DNA from: an uncultured Lachnospiraceae bacterium
GTDB lineage: Bacteria > Bacillota > Clostridia > Lachnospirales > Lachnospiraceae
Assembly (NCBI GenBank): GCA_910577015.1
Contig: CAJTKU010000013.1
Location: 8,475-72,474 of the forward strand
Reading direction: 5' to 3'
Length of the DNA: 64,000 bases
Each line of letters opens with the position of its first letter. Position 1 is the first letter of the stretch. Below the pieces are notes generated by a model. That model did no database searches. It saw only the letters and a program-made list of their open reading frames with translations, and was not told the DNA's origin. Positions 41,313 to 48,870 of the stretch are shown piece after piece. Made by a program: the position numbers and the translations under genes.

Positions 41313-42197
41313 ATGTCGATTTTTAAAGGAGCCGGTGTTGCCATTGTAACGCCCATGAAGGCAGACGGAGAAGTGAATTACGAAAAATTTGCCGAGTTAA
41401 TTGAATTTCAGATTCAGAACGGAACGGATGCCATTATTGTATGCGGCACTACGGGAGAGTCGTCTACTCTGACCCATGAAGAGCATCTGGAGGTTATCCG
41501 GTATTGTACGGAGAAAACGGCCGGCAGAGTACCCGTGATTGCGGGAACAGGCTCAAACTGTACGGAAACGGCGGTATACCTGTCAAGGGAGGCGGAGAAA
41601 TTTGATGTGGACGGCCTGCTTTTGGTCGCACCCTACTATAATAAAGCCACACAGAACGGATTGTACCTGCATTTTAAAACCGTGGCGGAATCCGTGAAGA
41701 TTCCGGTTATCCTTTATAATATACCCGGACGTACCGGCTGCAATATCCAGCCGGAAACCATTATCCGGCTTTGTGAAGATGTGGAAAACATAGTGGCGGT
41801 AAAGGAAGCCAGCGGAAATATCAGCCAGATAGCGAGGCTTGCGGCAAAAGGAAGGGATAAAGTAGATATCTACTCCGGCAATGACGACCAGATTGTGCCG
41901 ATTCTTTCCCTGGGAGGAAAGGGCGTTATCTCCGTTCTTTCCAATGTTGCGCCCAGACAGACCCATGATATTTGTGCAAAATACTTTTCCGGGGATGTGG
42001 AGGGCAGCCTGCGGCTGCAGTTAGATGCCATGGAACTGTGTGATGCCCTGTTTTGTGAAGTGAATCCCATTCCCGTAAAGAAAGCGCTTAATCTGATGGG
42101 GATGGAGGCAGGCACACTCAGGCTGCCGCTTACCGAAATGGAAGAAGGCAATACGGAAAAGCTGAAGAAGGCAATGCAGGGATTTGGTCTGCTCTAA
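41313..42197 (+). CDS. dapA: 4-hydroxy-tetrahydrodipicolinate synthase
   Basis: A 294-residue TIM-barrel aldolase that condenses pyruvate and aspartate semialdehyde. The conserved G-T-T-G-E-S-S-T-L at about 44-52, the catalytic Tyr in Y-N-I-P-G-R-T-G and the Schiff-base Lys in V-A-V-K-E-A-S-G-N at about 162 are all present. AGGAGGAG lies 6-7 bases before the ATG at 41313; an in-frame upstream ATG falls inside the terminator and is not used. It is first in the lysine-riboswitch operon and followed by dapB after about 40 bases, feeding both lysine and peptidoglycan diaminopimelate. Confidence 0.97.
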   Translation: MSIFKGAGVAIVTPMKADGEVNYEKFAELIEFQIQNGTDAIIVCGTTGESSTLTHEEHLEVIRYCTEKTAGRVPVIAGTGSNCTETAVYLSREAEKFDVDGLLLVAPYYNKATQNGLYLHFKTVAESVKIPVILYNIPGRTGCNIQPETIIRLCEDVENIVAVKEASGNISQIARLAAKGRDKVDIYSGNDDQIVPILSLGGKGVISVLSNVAPRQTHDICAKYFSGDVEGSLRLQLDAMELCDALFCEVNPIPVKKALNLMGMEAGTLRLPLTEMEEGNTEKLKKAMQGFGLL

Positions 42198-42239
42198 TGC
42201 AGTTTTTACAGGCCGCCTTGCGGCAGAATGAGAGGGATT

Positions 42240-43001
42240 ATGTACAGATTTATCATGCATGGCTGCAACGGAAAGATGGGGCAGGTTATTTCCGGTCTGG
42301 TTGCAGCGGATGAAGAGGCCTGCATTGTGGCAGGCATAGACGCCAGGGACGACGGTCACAACAGCTACCCGGTTTTTTCAAGTTTGGATAATTGTGATGT
42401 GGAAGCGGATGCCGTCATAGATTTCAGTATTGCTCCGGCAGTGGATGCGCTGCTTGATTATTGCGGACAGAAAAGGATACCTTGTGTGCTTTGTACGACA
42501 GGTCTGACCAAAGAGCAGCTTGATAAGGTGAAAGAAACATCCGAACAGGTGGCAATTTTAAAATCCGCCAACATGTCTCTGGGAATCAATCTGCTGTTAA
42601 AGCTTTTGAAGGAGGCGGCAGGTGTGCTTGCTCCTGCGGGGTTTGACATGGAAATCGTAGAAAAGCACCACAACCTCAAACTGGATGCGCCGAGCGGAAC
42701 CGCGCTGGCACTGGCGGACTCCATCAACGAAGAGTTTGACGGCGCGTATGAATATGTTTATGACAGGAGCAAGGCAAGACAGAAACGGGATGCAAAGGAA
42801 ATCGGCATTTCAGCCGTCAGGGGAGGTACTATCGTGGGGGACCATGATGTGATTTTTGCCGGTGCGGATGAAGTCATTACCTTTTCCCATATGGCGTATT
42901 CAAAAGCAATTTTTGGAAAGGGAGCCGTACAGGCTGCAAAGTTCCTTGCCGGAAAACCGGCCGGTATGTATGATATGCAGGATGTCATAGATGGAAAATA
43001 A
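42240..43001 (+). CDS. dapB: 4-hydroxy-tetrahydrodipicolinate reductase
   Basis: A 253-residue NAD(P)H-dependent reductase, the second enzyme of the operon. The nucleotide-binding G-C-N-G-K-M-G-Q is near the N-terminus, followed by C-T-T-G-L at about 85. The active-site helix E-I-V-E-K-H-H-N-L-K-L-D-A-P-S-G-T-A-L with the catalytic His pair and Lys is at about 137-155. The ATG at 42240 follows AGAGGGA closely; an earlier ATG at 42228 lacks a clear site. Its last 11 bases overlap the tcdA start, so the three genes are probably one transcript. Confidence 0.96.
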   Translation: MYRFIMHGCNGKMGQVISGLVAADEEACIVAGIDARDDGHNSYPVFSSLDNCDVEADAVIDFSIAPAVDALLDYCGQKRIPCVLCTTGLTKEQLDKVKETSEQVAILKSANMSLGINLLLKLLKEAAGVLAPAGFDMEIVEKHHNLKLDAPSGTALALADSINEEFDGAYEYVYDRSKARQKRDAKEIGISAVRGGTIVGDHDVIFAGADEVITFSHMAYSKAIFGKGAVQAAKFLAGKPAGMYDMQDVIDGK

Positions 43002-43689
43002 TCCGTTTGCAAGAACAGAAATGTTATTGGGAAAAGAGGCCATGGAGCAGCTTGCGCATTCGCGTGTGGCGGTGTTTGGCATCGGCGGTGTGGGCGGTTA
43101 TGTGACGGAAGCGCTGGCGAGAAGCGGTGTGGGCTGCATCGATTTAACGGATAATGATACGGTATGCGTGACAAACCTGAACAGGCAGATAATCGCAACG
43201 TATGATACGGTGGGCAAATACAAAGTCGATGTGATGAAGGAACGGATTTTGTCCATCAATCCGTCGGCAGTGGTAAACATTCACAAATGTTTTTTTCTGC
43301 CGGAGACGGCAGAGGAGTATGATTTTAAAACGTATGATTATATAGTGGATGCCGTGGATACCGTCACTGCAAAGATAGAACTGGTGATGCAGGCGGGGAA
43401 AGCGGGCACACCCATTATCAGCTGCATGGGGACGGGAAACAAACTGGAGCCGGCCAAACTGGAAGTGGCGGATATTTACGAAACTTCAGTTTGCCCCCTT
43501 GCGCGGGTTATGCGTAGAGAACTGAAAAAGCGGGGTGTAGAATCGCTGAAAGTGCTGTACTCCAGGGAAGAGCCCTTTCGGAGCAGGGTGCCGGGAAGCA
43601 CCGCATTTGTCCCTTCCGTGGCAGGACTTATCATCGCGTCGGAAGTAATCGGAGATTTGATTAAAAAAAACAGAGAGAATACCTTGTAA
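42991..43689 (+). CDS. tcdA: tRNA threonylcarbamoyladenosine dehydratase (TcdA/CsdL)
   Basis: A 232-residue E1-like (ThiF-fold) ATP-dependent enzyme that cyclises t6A37 in tRNAs to ct6A. It has the nucleotide loop F-G-I-G-G-V-G-G-Y-V at about 30-39, D-N-D-T-V-C-V-T-N-L-N-R-Q with the adenylation Arg at about 53-65, and D-A-V-D-T-V at about 117. G-T-G-N-K-L-E-P matches TcdA rather than MoeB/ThiF, and the MoeB zinc cysteines are absent. It overlaps dapB by 11 bases. A hairpin starting within its last codons terminates the operon. Confidence 0.9.
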   Translation: MENNPFARTEMLLGKEAMEQLAHSRVAVFGIGGVGGYVTEALARSGVGCIDLTDNDTVCVTNLNRQIIATYDTVGKYKVDVMKERILSINPSAVVNIHKCFFLPETAEEYDFKTYDYIVDAVDTVTAKIELVMQAGKAGTPIISCMGTGNKLEPAKLEVADIYETSVCPLARVMRRELKKRGVESLKVLYSREEPFRSRVPGSTAFVPSVAGLIIASEVIGDLIKKNRENTL

Positions 43690-43710
43690 GGTTCATCTCT
43701 CTGTTTTTTT
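43663..43710. terminator. Terminator at the end of the dapA-dapB-tcdA operon
   Basis: A run of eight A residues then CAGAGAGA (43663-43678) pairs with TCTCTCTG and a T7 run (43696-43710). The stem begins inside the tcdA coding region. Its symmetry allows it to serve the convergent lipoprotein gene too. Confidence 0.7.
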
Positions 43711-43717
43711 AGAGAAA

Positions 43718-44227
43718 TTACCGCCTTCCGCGGCTGTCGTTATTATCCTGGTTTCCCGTCAAATCATCAGCGACATCTTTTACGCCGTCTCCGATATCAT
43801 CAATAACATCACCGGCTGCATTGCCGACATCATCTACTGCATCCCCGATAGCGTTGCCTGCATCATCTCTGTTGCCTGCAGTGCTGTTCGTGGTATTACC
43901 CGTTGTGCTGCCTGTAGTACTGTTTGTAGTATTACCTGTGGTATTGCCTGCAGTGCTGTTTGTGGTATTGCCTGTTGTATTGTTTGTAGTGCCGTTTGTG
44001 GTGTTGCCTGTAGTGCTGTTTGTGGTATTACCCGTGGTGGTGTTTGTGGTGTTGCCTGTTGTGTTGTTTGTGCTGTTACCGGTGTTACCCGTGGTGCTTT
44101 GTGTCGTGGTATTCTGGGTGCCGGCCATATCATTGTCATCCTTCTTGGAACCCTTGCCGCAGGCTGACACGATGCAGACACAAGAAAGCACAAGGCAGAT
44201 TGCGAATATTTGTTTCATCTTTTTCAT
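43718..44227 (-). CDS. Repeat-rich Thr/Asn/Gly lipoprotein
   Basis: A 169-residue lipoprotein: signal peptide M-K-K-M-K-Q-I-F ... V-S-A-C-G with lipobox Cys near 23, a charged spacer, then about 75 residues of imperfect T-T-G-N-T-T-N-S units. A C-terminal acidic region with A-x-x-D-V-x-x-A/D-I-G-D periodicity follows (D-A-V-D-D-V, D-V-I-D-D-I, D-V-A-D-D-L). The repeat DNA is built of units of about 24 bases and may change copy number by slippage. GGAGTGAT lies 7 bases before the ATG. Proteins of this kind decorate the cell surface, the Thr/Asn tract acting as a stalk; no enzymatic domain is present. Confidence 0.8.
   Translation of the reverse strand: MKKMKQIFAICLVLSCVCIVSACGKGSKKDDNDMAGTQNTTTQSTTGNTGNSTNNTTGNTTNTTTGNTTNSTTGNTTNGTTNNTTGNTTNSTAGNTTGNTTNSTTGSTTGNTTNSTAGNRDDAGNAIGDAVDDVGNAAGDVIDDIGDGVKDVADDLTGNQDNNDSRGRR
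43870..44120. repeat. Imperfect 24-bp tandem repeats inside the lipoprotein gene
   Basis: On the plus strand units such as GTGGTATTGCCTGTAGTGCT recur with variations about ten times, encoding Thr/Asn/Gly/Ser on the minus strand. They are intragenic and code-preserving, not a CRISPR. Confidence 0.8.
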
Positions 44228-44389
44228 AATATCACTCCTTTTTGTTAAATGAATAGATTAGAACAGTAGTATTGTCTGCAATATGGGTGAAATTATGCAA
44301 AAGAGTGGCGTTAAAAAAAATTTTGTTGTAAAATATTGATGTTTCTAAAATATTTTGCGCAAAAAAGCAGATTGGAAATGAGGGAAAAA

Positions 44390-45172
44390 ATGGAATTTCG
44401 TCCGTGTATTGATATCCATAACGGAAAAGTAAAACAGATTGTGGGCGGCAGCCTGAACAGGGAAACGGCGCAGGAAAATTTTGTTTCCGAAAGGGACGCA
44501 GCTTTTTATGCAAAATTATATCAAAAAAAAGGAATCCGCGGAGGACATGTGATACTGCTCAATTCTGCCCGGGACGGATATTATAAGGAAACAAAGGAGC
44601 AGGCGCTGGCGGCATTGAGGGCCTTTCCGGGAGGTTTGCAGGCGGGAGGAGGCATCACGCCCCAAAATGCAGAAGAATACTTAAAAGCGGGCGCCAGCCA
44701 TGTGATTGTGACTTCCTATGTTTTCCGGGAAGGGAAAATTGATTTTGACAGGCTGAAGGAAATGAAGGAATGCGCAGGGGCGGACAGGCTGGTGCTGGAC
44801 GTAAGCTGCAAGAGGAAGGAAGCAGGTTATGTGATTATGACAGACAGGTGGCAGAAGGAAACGCAGGAAACCGTGAGGGAAGAACTGCTGGACATGCTCT
44901 CCGGTTACTGTGATGAATTTCTGATTCATGCCGTGGATGTGGAGGGTAAGTCACAGGGAATAGAAAGAGAACTGGTATCCCTGCTTGGGGGCTGGGGTAA
45001 GAAACCGGTCACTTATGCGGGAGGCGTACATGATTTTGAGGATTTGCGTCTTTTACAAAAATTGGGAAACGGAAAAGTACATGTGACAATCGGAAGCGCT
45101 CTCAGCATTTTCGGCGGCAGTATGGATTTTGAAGAAGTGGTAAAAGCATGCGGGGATTGTGAGCAGGAATGA
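44390..45172 (+). CDS. hisA: Eukaryote-type ProFAR isomerase (HIS6-like HisA)
   Basis: A 260-residue TIM barrel that isomerises ProFAR to PRFAR in histidine synthesis. The sequence follows the yeast HIS6/plant HISN3 type rather than the usual bacterial HisA: C-I-D-I-H-N-G-K-V-K-Q-I-V-G-G at the start, A-G-G-G-I, V-I-V-T-S-Y-V-F, D-R-L-V-L-D-V-S-C, E-F-L-I-H-A-V-D-V-E-G and Y-A-G-G-V near the end. The ATG at 44390 has GAGGGA just upstream; earlier ATGs at 44336 and 44378 are less well placed. It stands alone rather than in a his operon. Catalytic Asp residues of both barrel halves are retained. Confidence 0.85.
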   Translation: MEFRPCIDIHNGKVKQIVGGSLNRETAQENFVSERDAAFYAKLYQKKGIRGGHVILLNSARDGYYKETKEQALAALRAFPGGLQAGGGITPQNAEEYLKAGASHVIVTSYVFREGKIDFDRLKEMKECAGADRLVLDVSCKRKEAGYVIMTDRWQKETQETVREELLDMLSGYCDEFLIHAVDVEGKSQGIERELVSLLGGWGKKPVTYAGGVHDFEDLRLLQKLGNGKVHVTIGSALSIFGGSMDFEEVVKACGDCEQE

Positions 45173-45192
45173 GGAAAAAAATGATAAAAAAA

Positions 45193-45219
45193 GAACCAAT
45201 CGTCTGATTGGTTCTTTTT
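45193..45219 (+). terminator. Terminator after hisA
   Basis: GAACCAATC (45193-45201), loop GTCT, GATTGGTTC (45206-45214), then five T residues. A-run symmetry makes it bidirectional. Confidence 0.85.
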
Positions 45220-45328
45220 CTAATCCCATAAAACGATATTGCAAATCTTAAATAGAAATACTGGTTAAGTCTTTGTATTTAAGAACAGGTACATCGTGTT
45301 ACTGATTATAAAGAGTGTTATAAATAAA

Positions 45329-45529
45329 TTATAACTTGGTTACGTTTACAGCCTGAGGTCCTTTTTCGCCATTCACAACTTCAAACTCAACTGCCTGGCC
45401 TTCTTCCAGAGATTTGAAGCCTTCCATGTTCAGACCTGAATAATGTACGAATACATCATTGCCTGCTTCATCAGAGATGAAACCATAACCTTTTTGGTTG
45501 TTAAACCATTTTACTGTACCTTTGTTCAT
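45329..45529 (-). CDS. Cold shock protein (CspA family)
   Basis: A 66-residue single cold-shock domain, the standard size. The RNA-binding motifs RNP1 (K-G-Y-G-F-I) and RNP2 (D-V-F-V-H-Y) are present, with the opening M-N-K-G-T-V-K-W-F-N and closing G-P-Q-A-V-N-V. It binds single-stranded RNA and acts as an RNA chaperone. GGAGG lies about 8 bases before the ATG at 45529. A longer in-frame opening that extends to 46078 has no support and crosses the divergent PTS-like gene. Confidence 0.97.
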   Translation of the reverse strand: MNKGTVKWFNNQKGYGFISDEAGNDVFVHYSGLNMEGFKSLEEGQAVEFEVVNGEKGPQAVNVTKL

Positions 45530-45712
45530 TGTAGATACCTCCAAAAAAATAAGTGAAATGTGCATACGTTTTTTGTATGCAGTCAACATGGTTAGAATAA
45601 CATATAAATTTAAAAATGTAAAGTAAAAGACTTGATTTTTATTCAGTATTGTGATAATTTCTTTTTTGGCTGACAAGACAGCTGAATACACATCACAGAG
45701 GAGACCGGAATT

Positions 45713-46762
45713 ATGAAAAAATGGAAAGCAATATTGAATGATATTTTTATTGACGGACTCAGCGGAATGGCGCTGGGGCTTTTTTCTACCCTGATTATAG
45801 GAACCATTATAGCCCAGATAGGCGCTTTGTTCGGAGGAGCGTTGGGCGGTTATCTGACTGCCGTTGCAAATGTGGCCAAAACCATAACGGGCGCAGGAAT
45901 CGGAGTTGGCGTGGCATGTAAATATAAAGAAGGGCCGCTTGTAACCGTCGCAGCAGCAGTGTGCGGCATGATTGGCGCATTTCCGGGCGCAGCTTCCATG
46001 GAGGCGTTTAAGCTTGGCGCACCCGGCGAGCCGCTGGGGGCGTTTGTTGCAGCGCTGGTTGCAATAAAGGTGGGGCATCTGGTGGCAGGCCGCACCAAAG
46101 TGGATATTATCGTAACGCCGTTTGTATCCATTGTTTCAGGCGCAGCGGTGGGACTGGCAGCCGGACCGTACATATCCATGTTTATGACCTGGCTTGGAAA
46201 CCTGGTGAATGTCAATGTGGAAGCGCACCCTGTTTTAGGGGGTATAGCCGTTTCCGTATTGATGGGAATGATTCTGACGCTTCCCATCAGTTCGGCTGCA
46301 ATCGGCATTTCCATGAATATCAGCGGACTGGCGGCAGGGGCGGCAACCATCGGCTGCTGCTGTAACATGGTAGGATTTGCGGTAGCCAGTTTCCGGGAAA
46401 ACAAGACGGGAGGACTTTTAGCGCAGGGAGTCGGAACCTCCATGCTGCAGGTGCCGAATATTATAAAAAAGCCCGTAATCTGGCTTCCGGCAATTATTTC
46501 CAGCGCCATTCTGGGTCCGGTTGCATCCGCCTGCTTTGGCATGGTGAGTACGCCGGTCGGTTCCGGGATGGGTTCTGCAGGCTTTGTGGGACAGATAGCA
46601 GCTTTCGGAGCCATGACGGAAAACGGGATGTCCGGATTTATGGCGATGGGGCTGATTTTGCTGATGCATTTTATTCTTCCGGCAGCAATCACGTTTGCAA
46701 TTTCCGAAATAATGAGGAAAAAGGGTTGGATTTTGTCGGGAGATATGGCATTAAAGGTATAA
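45713..46762 (+). CDS. PTS EIIC-like membrane protein (PTS_EIIC_2 family)
   Basis: A 349-residue, very hydrophobic, Gly/Ala-rich protein with about ten membrane segments, matching the PTS_EIIC_2 family of putative sugar permeases (G-L-S-G-M-A-L-G-L-F-S-T-L-I-I-G-T, G-A-G-I-G-V-G-V-A). A P-V-G-S-G-M-G-S-A-G-F-V-G segment near residue 280 lies where EIIC proteins bind sugar. No EIIA, EIIB, HPr or enzyme I gene is adjacent, so its phosphotransferase partner, if any, is elsewhere. GGAG upstream supports the start. The substrate is unknown. Confidence 0.8.
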   Translation: MKKWKAILNDIFIDGLSGMALGLFSTLIIGTIIAQIGALFGGALGGYLTAVANVAKTITGAGIGVGVACKYKEGPLVTVAAAVCGMIGAFPGAASMEAFKLGAPGEPLGAFVAALVAIKVGHLVAGRTKVDIIVTPFVSIVSGAAVGLAAGPYISMFMTWLGNLVNVNVEAHPVLGGIAVSVLMGMILTLPISSAAIGISMNISGLAAGAATIGCCCNMVGFAVASFRENKTGGLLAQGVGTSMLQVPNIIKKPVIWLPAIISSAILGPVASACFGMVSTPVGSGMGSAGFVGQIAAFGAMTENGMSGFMAMGLILLMHFILPAAITFAISEIMRKKGWILSGDMALKV

Positions 46763-46819
46763 AATGTATAAATGTTTTAAAATATTTTAGCGAAATGTTA
46801 CAAAATTGTTAAATAGTCG

Positions 46820-46848
46820 TTGTTTCAAAGAGCCACCTGTGGTAAAAT
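46820..46848 (+). promoter_or_regulatory. Promoter of the M23-like/bactofilin operon
   Basis: TTGTTT (46820-46825), 17 bases, TAAAAT (46843-46848), just upstream of CTGGAGGTGA. Confidence 0.6.
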
Positions 46849-46876
46849 GATAAAAGTTTACTGGAGGTGACTTTTT

Positions 46877-47590
46877 ATGCATAAAAAGAAGCACAAGAGA
46901 AAAGTAAGCCGTATCATTATATTTACAACAGATGCTGTAGATGCCAAAACAAGGCAGTTTAAGCTTCGTCCATGGACTTTTCGGGTGTTTACCCTGTTTG
47001 TCTGCCTTCTAATCGGCGGCCTGATAGGTTATGTGGCTTATGAGGGGCAGATATGGGCATTGGACAGGGCAAAAGATGCCAGACAGGCGGATAATGTAGC
47101 AGCGCTGGAAGAACAAATAAGTATTCTGGAATCAGAGATAGAAAGCCTGAATACCGAAAAGGAAGCCATGGCGTTAGCTATTAATGAAAATGTCCTGGTT
47201 ACGGAAGAGTTGCAGAGCCAGCTTGAACAGCAAAGCCTGCCGACGGATTACCCCCTCACCGGCTCAGCCGGGATTGAGGAAGTGACGGAAGGGGAACCGA
47301 TGGTGATTTTTTCGGCTTCTGACGGAATCACAGTGGTGGCTTCTGCAAAAGGTACGGTTGCGGCGGTAGAAGAAGATGAAACCTATGGGTACAAAATTAC
47401 GATAGACCATGGGAATGGTTATGTTTCCATTTACCGCAACAGCGGGGAAGCACAGGTAAAGGCAGGGGATGAGGCTGCCAAAGGCACTACGTTGTTTCTG
47501 ATAGGAACAGACAATAAAACACTGGTATACCAGATTATGAAGGATGGCGAATATATCCGTCCGACAGAGATGTTATCCATTGACGGTTGA
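46877..47590 (+). CDS. Membrane-anchored M23-like protein, catalytic histidines missing
   Basis: A 237-residue protein: basic N-terminus, one membrane helix (about 38-60), a coiled coil (about 72-118; A-L-E-E-Q-I-S-I-L-E-S-E-I), then a LytM/M23-like beta domain (G-T-V-A-A-V-E-E, I-T-I-D-H-G-N-G-Y-V-S-I-Y). The zinc ligands H-x-x-x-D and H-x-H of active M23 endopeptidases are not present: Y-R-N stands where Y-x-H is expected. It is therefore probably an activator or scaffold, like EnvC- or SpoIIQ-type degenerate LytM proteins. The bactofilin gene follows after 17 bases; such pairs shape the cell wall. Confidence 0.8.
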   Translation: MHKKKHKRKVSRIIIFTTDAVDAKTRQFKLRPWTFRVFTLFVCLLIGGLIGYVAYEGQIWALDRAKDARQADNVAALEEQISILESEIESLNTEKEAMALAINENVLVTEELQSQLEQQSLPTDYPLTGSAGIEEVTEGEPMVIFSASDGITVVASAKGTVAAVEEDETYGYKITIDHGNGYVSIYRNSGEAQVKAGDEAAKGTTLFLIGTDNKTLVYQIMKDGEYIRPTEMLSIDG

Positions 47591-47607
47591 TAAGGAGGAG
47601 GAAAAGT

Positions 47608-48111
47608 ATGAAAAAATCAGAAGGGAAAATTACAACAATTATCGGAAAGGGCGCTGTTATAGACGGAGATTTTATAGCATCTGAATCTGCAAGGCTGGAT
47701 GGTACGGTGGAAGGCAATGTAAAAATATCAGGTATGCTGGTAGTCGGCGCTGCGGGAAAGGTACACGGAACCATAGAAGCTTCTTCGGTTATTATCGGCG
47801 GGGAGGTTCTGGGCAACGTGATTGCTTTGGATAAAGCAGAACTGAGTTCTACCGCAAGAGTAATCGGCGATATCAGGACCAATGTCATTGTCATTGATGA
47901 AAAAGCCATTTTCCAGGGAAGATGCGATATGAATCAGGAAGAGAGCAAACCCAGAAGACGTCCGGCAAGGGAAAGCCGTGCAGGTAAGAAGTCTGCAAAA
48001 GATGCATTAAAGGAAGCGCTTCTTGAAGTGGAAGAAGAGTCAAGGGCATCTGAAATGCCGGATGAACTTGCTGCGGCAAGCATGGAACAAAGAGACATTA
48101 CAGAAGTATAG
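47608..48111 (+). CDS. Bactofilin (polymer-forming cytoskeletal protein)
   Basis: A 167-residue protein whose central 95 residues are the bactofilin beta-helix (T-T-I-I-G-K-G-A-V-I-D-G-D-F, L-D-G-T-V-E-G-N-V, G-K-V-H-G-T-I-E-A, V-L-G-N-V-I-A). A charged, disordered tail (R-R-R-P-A-R-E-S-R) and an acidic C-terminus follow. It polymerises into filaments without nucleotide. AGGAGGAGG precedes the ATG at 47608; an upstream GTG/ATG at 47587 overlaps the M23 gene. Co-encoding with a membrane LytM-type protein suggests local control of peptidoglycan remodelling. Confidence 0.93.
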   Translation: MKKSEGKITTIIGKGAVIDGDFIASESARLDGTVEGNVKISGMLVVGAAGKVHGTIEASSVIIGGEVLGNVIALDKAELSSTARVIGDIRTNVIVIDEKAIFQGRCDMNQEESKPRRRPARESRAGKKSAKDALKEALLEVEEESRASEMPDELAAASMEQRDITEV

Positions 48112-48120
48112 CGTGAGACA

Positions 48121-48157
48121 AAGAAGTCCTAATTGCCAAAGGCAGTTAGGACTTCTT
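48121..48157 (+). terminator. Terminator between the bactofilin and YerC genes
   Basis: AAGAAGTCCTAA (48121-48132) and TTAGGACTTCTT (48146-48157) form a perfect 12-bp stem usable from both sides. Confidence 0.85.
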
Positions 48158-48163
48158 TCCATG

Positions 48164-48466
48164 CTATATTTCGGGTTTGTAGCCGCCGATTCTGGCGAAA
48201 ACAAGTTCATATCCGTCATTGCCATAGTTTAATGAACGGTTTACGCGGCTGATGGTGGCTGTGGAAGCGCCTGTTCTGTCTGCAATTTCCAGATAAGTCC
48301 TGTGGGCACGCAGCATGGTGGCCACTTCAAAACGCTGTGACAGGGACAACAGTTCGTTAACGGTACAAAGGTCCTCGAAAAAGTCGTAACATTCTTCCCT
48401 GTCTTTCAGGCTCAGGATAGCGTCAAAAAGGCGGTCAACTGCTTCTGTCCTAATTTTCTTGTTCAT
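48164..48466 (-). CDS. YerC/YecD family TrpR-related protein
   Basis: A 100-residue all-helical DNA-binding protein of the TrpR/YerC family. It has L-T... replaced by L-C-T-V-N-E-L-L-S-L-S-Q-R-F-E-V-A at about 33-49 and an HTH with T-G-A-S-T-A-T-I-S-R-V-N-R-S-L at about 65-79, ending G-N-D-G-Y. Members are conserved in Firmicutes near replication or repair genes; the ligand is unknown and the tryptophan-binding residues of TrpR are not all kept. GAGGT lies upstream on the minus strand. The pcrA and rlmD genes lie 8 kb away, so no operon is implied. Confidence 0.9.
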   Translation of the reverse strand: MNKKIRTEAVDRLFDAILSLKDREECYDFFEDLCTVNELLSLSQRFEVATMLRAHRTYLEIADRTGASTATISRVNRSLNYGNDGYELVFARIGGYKPEI

Positions 48467-48567
48467 ATGAATACCTCTCTATACTTTTACACTGTAAAAT
48501 TTTACAATTCTATCAAGGAGATTTTAACATATTAAAGTAGAAAAGTAAAGTATGAGTTGTGTTTTGA

Positions 48568-48750
48568 CATTCCGCATTTTGCCTCCGGCAGCCCGGGCAG
48601 GTATTTGTTCCAACAGGACGCGCTCTCGCTCGGGTAAAAACGCAGCAGTACGTAGGATACCAGAGTACGGTATCCAAGTACTGGCGTTTTTACACGGTCC
48701 TTTATGGAATCAAATACCTGCCCGGGCTGCCGGAGGCAAAATGCGGAATG
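48568..48750. repeat. 183-bp long hairpin element (MITE-like)
   Basis: Two 40-base arms (48568-48607 and 48711-48750) are perfect inverted repeats. Inside them GTAAAAACGC/GCGTTTTTAC (48634/48684), CAGTAC/GTACTG and GGATACC/GGTATCC add a second long stem with a 7-base loop. It is GC-rich compared with flanking DNA. It does not encode a protein and no clear target-site duplication is visible. It ends 22 bases before the DUF1836 promoter. The rest of 48467-48870 is intergenic. Confidence 0.85.
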
Positions 48751-48772
48751 CAGGGGGGCTGTAAAAAAAAAC

Positions 48773-48801
48773 TTGTCATGTAGTATTCAATACTATATAA
48801 T
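48773..48801 (+). promoter_or_regulatory. Promoter of the DUF1836 gene with an operator in its spacer
   Basis: TTGTCA (48773-48778), 17 bases, TATAAT (48796-48801). Bases 48781-48795 form the perfect palindrome TAGTATT-C-AATACTA, filling almost the whole spacer. A repressor or MerR-like activator bound there would control the promoter; autoregulation by the DUF1836 protein is a reasonable guess. Confidence 0.75.
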
Positions 48802-48870
48802 GAATAATACATATATGTTTGTTTCCGGCCGATTGGAAACAGCGGTCCGCCAAAAAGGGGAGATAATTTT

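Noticed and set aside
43870..44120. Apparent CRISPR-like repetition
   Set aside because: The repeats are degenerate, contiguous and in frame within a lipoprotein; there are no spacers.
45329..46078. N-terminally extended cold shock protein
   Set aside because: The real 66-residue gene starts at 45529 with GGAGG; the extension is antisense to the PTS-like gene.
45850..46692. A 280-codon frame opposite the PTS EIIC-like gene
   Set aside because: It is a mirror of a Gly/Ala-rich coding region with no start signals; its Pro/Ala/Thr composition is a shadow of the membrane gene.
48552..48764. A 70-codon frame over the long hairpin
   Set aside because: It is generated by the inverted repeat itself; the second half is the complement of the first.
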